Shown here: one piece after another, positions 31,772-36,044 of the stretch | How positions within the stretch are numbered: the stretch's first letter is position 1 | Layout of the letters: each line of letters opens with the position of its first letter | Assembly (NCBI GenBank): GCA_024226535.1 | Contig: JAAELP010000264.1 | Location: forward strand, 1-36,044 | Length of the DNA stretch: 36,044 nucleotides | Reading direction: 5' to 3' | Origin: Planctomycetota bacterium | Lineage (GTDB): Bacteria; Planctomycetota; Phycisphaerae; Phycisphaerales; SM1A02 | Notes under the pieces: generated by a model | What the model saw: the letters and a program-made list of their open reading frames with translations, nothing else | What the model was told of the DNA's origin: nothing | Database searches by the model: none | Translations under genes and position numbers: made by a program

Positions 31772-34700
31772 TCAGGGACAGATGCCCCAGTCACCGAGCA
31801 GGATCAGGGTATCCCCAAAGGTAACGAAGCCGTCGCCGTCGAGGTCCTCCGGGCACGCGACGCCACACGGCCCGAACGACTCCAGGATGATCTGGAGATC
31901 GGCGTCGCTTACCATGCCGTCGCCGTCGAGATCACCGATGCAGACGCGGCCGAGCAGCACGCTGACCGAGCCGCCGCTCGGGATCATCTCGTCGTCGTTG
32001 GCCGTCACCACGTCCGCCGTATCATCCACGTCGAAGTCCGCGGTCGCGACATCGCCCGGTGTGGCCAGGAACTGCGGGTTGTCGTCCACGCTGAACTCGA
32101 CGGGCACATCGAACAGCGGCGTGCCGGGGGTCTGGGTGAGGTTCACGAGCACCTTCACGACGGCTTGGCCCACGTCGTCGTTGGCGACCACGATGAGGTC
32201 GTTCACCCCGTCGCCGCTCACGTCCTCGATCTCCACGGACCGCGGGTCGTCGCCGATCGGGATGTCGAGCACGCGGTCGAGCGTGGTGTTCTCAGGGTTG
32301 AGCAGAACGGTGACGGTGAGATCGCCGCCGTTGACCACCGCGACGTCGCGCCGGCCGTCGCCGTCGAGATCGCCCACGGCGAGGTCGCGCGGCTCCACCC
32401 CGACCGGTGTCGTGCCCGCGAACTGGAGCGTTCCGCCGACGTTCAACATTCGGAACACGCTGCCCGGCTGACCCCGCATGCCGGTGTTGATGCCGATGAC
32501 GTCCGGGCACTTGATCTCGGTGTCCATGTCGAGGATGGCGATGCCTCCGGGCAGTTCGCCGCCGGTGCCGATCGTCTGGATCGGAGTGAACGTCGAGCCT
32601 TCGATGACGATGACCTCGTTGGCGTCCGCATCGGTCACCACGAAGTCCACCGCCGCACGCGTGTCGATGAACCCGGCCGCGATCGAACTGAGCGCGCCGC
32701 CGCCCGTCGGGAAGGACTGAACCTCGAAGACGATGTCCGGCGGCACGCCCACGCTGCGGAGCACCGAGATCGTGCCGTCCCCGGAGTTGGACACCACGAC
32801 ATCCACGTCGCCGTCGTCGTCGACGTCGGCGACGTCGGCGTCGGTGGGCACTGGTCCCACGACGACGGTCTGGCCGGTCTTCAGGCCGAGCCAGCCGCCC
32901 GGATCCAGTCCCTCGTTGATCAAGATCTCGACGCGACCCGCCGTCTGGCCCGCGTCCGGCAGAACGATCGCCGCGTCCGGGCCGTTCGCACCGTCGAAGT
33001 CAGCCTCCACGCGTTTGGGGTTCGCCGTGGTTGCGAAGCCCCGCGTCACGATCGTCACCGGCACACCGGCCGCGGGGAACTCCGCCGGATTGTCGAGTTC
33101 GAACTCCGGGCACAGCGCGCTTGCGCACTCCGAGCCGCCGCCCTGGAAGCTGCCGCCGAAACCGTTGCAGGAGATCAGGGTGAGTTCCTGGCAAAGCCCG
33201 CTCGGGAAGCAGCATGCCCCCACCTCGCACCCGTCCGGGATGCACCCGGTGCCGTCGCCCTGGTACGTGCCGCCCGCCGCCGCGCAGTCTCCGGCGGGCA
33301 CGTCCGAGCATCCGCCGGCGGCCAGGCAGCACGCGCCGCTCAGCCTGCTTGCCGTGCACGATCCGCCGCCACACGCGGTCCCGTCGCCCCCGTACGCGCC
33401 CCCGATCGTCGCGCACGACTGGGCGCTGAGTGACAGGCACGCCCCGCCGCCGTAGCAGCATGCGCCGATCACGCAGAAAGCCGTCGCGCACGTGCTGCCG
33501 AATCCGGCGAAGGTGCCGCCGGCGGTGGCGCAGTCCGGCGCCGTGGAATCAGCCGTGCAGGTGCCGTCGGCGAGACAGCATGCGCCGGAGCCGCAGAAGC
33601 CCGCGGCGCACGTCGTGCCGGTGCCCAGGTACGCGCCGCCGATGAACGCACACGCGCATGCGCTCGCCTCGATGCACCCGGTCAATCCGAGGCAGCAGGC
33701 CCCCGGCGCGCATTCGCCATCGACGCAGGAGACGTCGAACTCACCGCCGTTGGCGAGACAGTGCTGCTCGTTCGTCTCGAGGCAGATGCCCGCGAAACAG
33801 CAGTTGGCGACCGGGCAGGCGGCGGCGCAGTCGGCCTCGTTCTCGAAGGCGGCGGCGCCGAAGGCGAGGCACGCGACCTCGTCGATCAGTGCGCAGCCCC
33901 CGTCACCGGGGCGGCAGCACCAGGCCATGTTGCACGTCGTGCCGTCGCCCTGGTAGAGGCCTCCGTAGAACAGCAGGCACTCGCCGAGCGTACTCTCCGT
34001 GCACCCGGTTTCCAGGAGACAAGCCCCGGTCGCGAACCCACACGGCGACGTGTCGCATTCCTGTCCGGGGAGGTACGTCCCGTCCGTCGCCGCGCACAGC
34101 CCCTCGGGCAGTGGGAAGCACAGTTGGAGGTCGTCGAGGCAGCACGCGCCCACGACGCATTGCGTGCAGGTGGTGCCGTCGCCGATGTAGAAGCCGCCGA
34201 GCCCCGCGCACGCTTCGGGCGTCACGTCAGCCTGGCAGCCCGCGGGCTCCAGGCAGCACGCTCCCGTCGTTGCCGGACAACCGGCCGGGCAGGCGGTACC
34301 GGCCGTGAACGAACCGCCGAAGCCGGAGCAGATGGCTGCACTCACTGGGACGCACACGCCATCGTCAAGACAGCACGCTCCACCGCACGCGTCGCAGCTC
34401 GCGCCGTCTCCGAGGTACTCGCCGCCGAACGACAGGCACGTCGACTCCGTGAAGAACACCTCGCACGTGAAGTCGCCGATGCAGCAGCCGCCGGTCGGGC
34501 ACGCATCCGTCGCGCACGAGGTCCCGAGTCCGCGGAACACGCCGAGGAACGCGTTGCACATCGACTCGGGGAAGTCCAGGCATCCGCTCCCGATGCAACA
34601 CGCGCCGGTGTCGCATTCGTCGCACACTCCGCCGAGTGAGGCCGGCGGTCCATTACCCGTCGGCGCGGGGAGCGTCGTACGCTGGAACACGAACGCGTCG

Positions 34701-35371
34701 ATGGCGACGCCGTCCTCGCGCGGGAAGACGCGGAGCGTGTAGACCCCCGCCGCGGGAATGGTCCAGGTGACGGCGCTGCCGCCGCCGCAGGCGGTGCTGC
34801 CCTCGAAGAACCCGTTCCCGTGCCACGGCGTGGTCGTGAAGTTGCCGTCGGTCAGCGGCACCGACCCGCACGGCGGAACCAGCTCCCACCAGTCCGGGAT
34901 GCTGCCACCGGCGCCGTCGCTGAGTTCGACGATCGACGCGAAGAAGCTGTCGCTGGATCCGTTGTGTCCGTCCCAGCGGGCGAACAGGCGATAGGTACCG
35001 GTCGTCTGGATCGACATCCGGTACTCGATGAATGAGCCATTGAGCCCACCGGTATTCGAGTTGTTGTCGGGCAGGCTCTGGATATACCCCGTGCCGCGGA
35101 ACACGGCTCGGGGCGCGACGCCGGCGCTCTCCTGTGGAACGATGAGCCACTCGTGACCGCTGATGACCGGCGATCGGGCGGAGAACTCCTCGGCCTCGAA
35201 GACGACGCGCCCGTCCTCTTCCACGGCGCACAACGTGGTCTGGCCGGCGCGTGCCGGCATGGCGAAGGCGCCCGCGAGAGTCAGCGTGAGAAGAACCGTC
35301 CGCGCGCCGTACTCACGATCGCGGGCGACGGCCCGGTGGAGATCGGGCGCGCGCACGGGAGCGGAGTGCAT
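31772..35371 (-). CDS. Secreted protein: CBM-like domain, 13 Cys-rich repeats, FG-GAP repeats, dockerin
   Basis: The chain is about 1199 residues. An export signal is visible (TVLLTLTLAGAFAMPARA), then a beta-sandwich of carbohydrate-binding style (EAEEFSARSP; SFIEYRMSIQTTGTYRLFAR; TWTIPAAGVYTLRVFPREDG). About residues 244-754 hold 13 repeats of about 38 residues, each roughly GACC...G.C......C...GG.Y.GDGT.C...C. FG-GAP/VCBS-like repeats follow (ADVDDDGDVDVVVSNSGDG; VGDLDGDGRRDVAVVNGGD). Two EF-hand dockerin-like motifs close it (GDLDGDGMVSDADL; EDLDGDGFVTFGDT). The start is doubtful: ATG 35371 gives a long Arg-rich region before the signal peptide and overlaps the divergent FHA-sigma gene; no canonical start lies right before the signal peptide. 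Probably an extracellular surface protein; ligand unknown. Confidence 0.82.
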   Translation of the reverse strand: MHSAPVRAPDLHRAVARDREYGARTVLLTLTLAGAFAMPARAGQTTLCAVEEDGRVVFEAEEFSARSPVISGHEWLIVPQESAGVAPRAVFRGTGYIQSLPDNNSNTGGLNGSFIEYRMSIQTTGTYRLFARWDGHNGSSDSFFASIVELSDGAGGSIPDWWELVPPCGSVPLTDGNFTTTPWHGNGFFEGSTACGGGSAVTWTIPAAGVYTLRVFPREDGVAIDAFVFQRTTLPAPTGNGPPASLGGVCDECDTGACCIGSGCLDFPESMCNAFLGVFRGLGTSCATDACPTGGCCIGDFTCEVFFTESTCLSFGGEYLGDGASCDACGGACCLDDGVCVPVSAAICSGFGGSFTAGTACPAGCPATTGACCLEPAGCQADVTPEACAGLGGFYIGDGTTCTQCVVGACCLDDLQLCFPLPEGLCAATDGTYLPGQECDTSPCGFATGACLLETGCTESTLGECLLFYGGLYQGDGTTCNMAWCCRPGDGGCALIDEVACLAFGAAAFENEADCAAACPVANCCFAGICLETNEQHCLANGGEFDVSCVDGECAPGACCLGLTGCIEASACACAFIGGAYLGTGTTCAAGFCGSGACCLADGTCTADSTAPDCATAGGTFAGFGSTCATAFCVIGACCYGGGACLSLSAQSCATIGGAYGGDGTACGGGSCTASRLSGACCLAAGGCSDVPAGDCAAAGGTYQGDGTGCIPDGCEVGACCFPSGLCQELTLISCNGFGGSFQGGGSECASALCPEFELDNPAEFPAAGVPVTIVTRGFATTANPKRVEADFDGANGPDAAIVLPDAGQTAGRVEILINEGLDPGGWLGLKTGQTVVVGPVPTDADVADVDDDGDVDVVVSNSGDGTISVLRSVGVPPDIVFEVQSFPTGGGALSSIAAGFIDTRAAVDFVVTDADANEVIVIEGSTFTPIQTIGTGGELPGGIAILDMDTEIKCPDVIGINTGMRGQPGSVFRMLNVGGTLQFAGTTPVGVEPRDLAVGDLDGDGRRDVAVVNGGDLTVTVLLNPENTTLDRVLDIPIGDDPRSVEIEDVSGDGVNDLIVVANDDVGQAVVKVLVNLTQTPGTPLFDVPVEFSVDDNPQFLATPGDVATADFDVDDTADVVTANDDEMIPSGGSVSVLLGRVCIGDLDGDGMVSDADLQIILESFGPCGVACPEDLDGDGFVTFGDTLILLGDWGICP

Positions 35372-36044
35372 CTCCAGAACGCTGCCGTGTCCCGCGAGCA
35401 TGCGATTGTGGAGCGGCGCCACGGGGCGTGGTACGTCACCGACAGCGGCAGTCGACACGGCACGCTCGTGAACACGATCGCGATCGACTCCGACGATCCG
35501 ACGCGCCTGTATCACGAAGACCTGCTGGGGGTGGGGCCGTGGACCTTCCAGGTGCAATGCGATGGGTCCGGCGACACCGGGGCGGTTGCACCGGAACCGG
35601 AACCGGCCGAGCCCGAGACTCCATCCGCGGCACGGTTCGCCGCGGCGCCCACGGATCTCTACCCGACGCGGGCAACGCTCCTGCTTCGTCTCGGTGACTC
35701 TGACGAGCAGGTGCGCGAGCTCAGTTGGCGCGAGTTCGAGGAACGCTATCGACCCGTGATCGTCGGCTACGCGCGGAAACGCGGCGCGACCGACAGTGAG
35801 GCGGAAGACATTCTCCAGGATGTTCTGGTTGGTTTCTTCCGCGTGTCCGATGCCTTCGAGTACGACCCGTCGAAGGGGAAGTTCCGTAGCTACCTTGGGA
35901 CAGCGGTCAAGCACGCCTACGTCGTCCGCCGCAGTCGCAAGAAGCTCGCCTTCGGAGAGGTCGATCTGGCCGCCGAGCGAGAACCTGGCACCGAGCAGAC
36001 GTGGGCATGGCAGTGGACGCGTGGCGTCCTCGAGCGCGCCCTGA
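35336..36044 (+). CDS. FHA domain-ECF-like sigma factor fusion, partial
   Basis: The gene runs off the window. The frame reads an FHA domain (VEIGRAHGSGVHLQNAAVSR, then EHAIV; DSGSRHGTLVN), an acidic Pro/Glu linker (PEPEPAEPETPSAA), and sigma-70 region 2 of ECF style (WREFEERYRPVIVGYARKRG; DSEAEDILQDVLVGFFRV; GKFRSYLGTAVKHAYVV). Region 4 is expected beyond 36044. Coding quality begins by about 35306 (AVLTIAGDGPVEIGR), but no ATG, GTG or TTG is available there. GTG 35336 is the first usable start and would cut the first FHA strand. A phosphothreonine-sensing sigma factor is the natural reading, in keeping with the kinase 3.6 kb away. Confidence 0.72.
   Translation, partial: MEIGRAHGSGVHLQNAAVSREHAIVERRHGAWYVTDSGSRHGTLVNTIAIDSDDPTRLYHEDLLGVGPWTFQVQCDGSGDTGAVAPEPEPAEPETPSAARFAAAPTDLYPTRATLLLRLGDSDEQVRELSWREFEERYRPVIVGYARKRGATDSEAEDILQDVLVGFFRVSDAFEYDPSKGKFRSYLGTAVKHAYVVRRSRKKLAFGEVDLAAEREPGTEQTWAWQWTRGVLERAL

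Noticed and set aside
33100..34640. DNA tandem repeat or CRISPR behind the 13 Cys-rich units
   Set aside because: Units are about 114 bases and conserved only at the protein level (cysteines and glycines), so this is an old protein repeat.
35372..35914. Extending the Cys-rich dockerin protein upstream to 35914
   Set aside because: The opposite strand there encodes a clear FHA and sigma region 2, and the signal peptide of the minus gene lies at about 35302, so the extension is not coding.

Overview
The window comes from a GC-rich bacterium, most likely an uncultured member of the Planctomycetota and probably of Phycisphaerae-like ancestry. This is inferred from gene style, not from a marker gene: secreted proteins built from Cys-rich 'GACC...G.C' repeats with a dockerin-like EF-hand tail ending in GDWG, a short secreted protein with a Pro-Ala-Pro/hydrophobic/poly-Arg C-terminus (PEP-CTERM type), a membrane Ser/Thr kinase beside an ECF-like sigma factor, and FHA domains fused to unusual partners. 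I see no rRNA, tRNA, CRISPR array or insertion sequence.

Layout. (1) 1-5571: a minus-strand type II/IV secretion ATPase with an N-terminal FHA domain, divergent from a receiver-GGDEF-EAL protein. A broken Cys-rich gene follows that protein and contains a reading-frame switch. (2) 5683-8661: pntAA-pntAB-pntB, the proton-translocating NAD(P) transhydrogenase. (3) 8881-9456: a small PEP-CTERM-like secreted protein behind a GA-rich leader. (4) 9652-15557: two successive two-subunit 2-oxoacid:ferredoxin oxidoreductases (korA-korB twice). (5) 15579-28360: an Rnf operon in the order X1-rnfB-X2-rnfC-D-G-E-A-apbE, with most genes overlapping by 4 bp. X1 (836 aa) and X2 (1362 aa) look like large pyruvate:ferredoxin oxidoreductase (PFOR) relatives that have lost their thiamine-binding and 2-oxoacid-binding motifs. 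X1 also carries a C-terminal ferredoxin domain on a flexible Ala/Pro linker. (6) 28373-28891: a small P-loop kinase. (7) 28892-29295: a gene-free stretch with REP-like inverted repeats and a relic of a dockerin tail. (8) 29296-36044: a membrane Ser/Thr kinase with a helical-repeat tail, a ~1200-aa secreted protein with 13 Cys-rich repeats plus FG-GAP repeats and dockerin, and a divergent FHA-sigma factor gene that runs off the window.

How the parts fit. Regions 2, 4 and 5 form a redox-coupling island. The oxidoreductases reduce ferredoxin with electrons from 2-oxoacids. Rnf moves electrons from ferredoxin to NAD while pumping ions. Transhydrogenase exchanges NADH and NADPH against the proton gradient. 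The most unusual element is the pair of degenerate PFOR-like proteins interleaved with rnfB and rnfC. I propose, as inference, that they are non-catalytic docking or electron-delivery subunits of the Rnf complex. A second theme is phosphothreonine signalling: one kinase and two FHA fusion proteins (secretion ATPase and sigma factor) lie in the same window, although at opposite ends.
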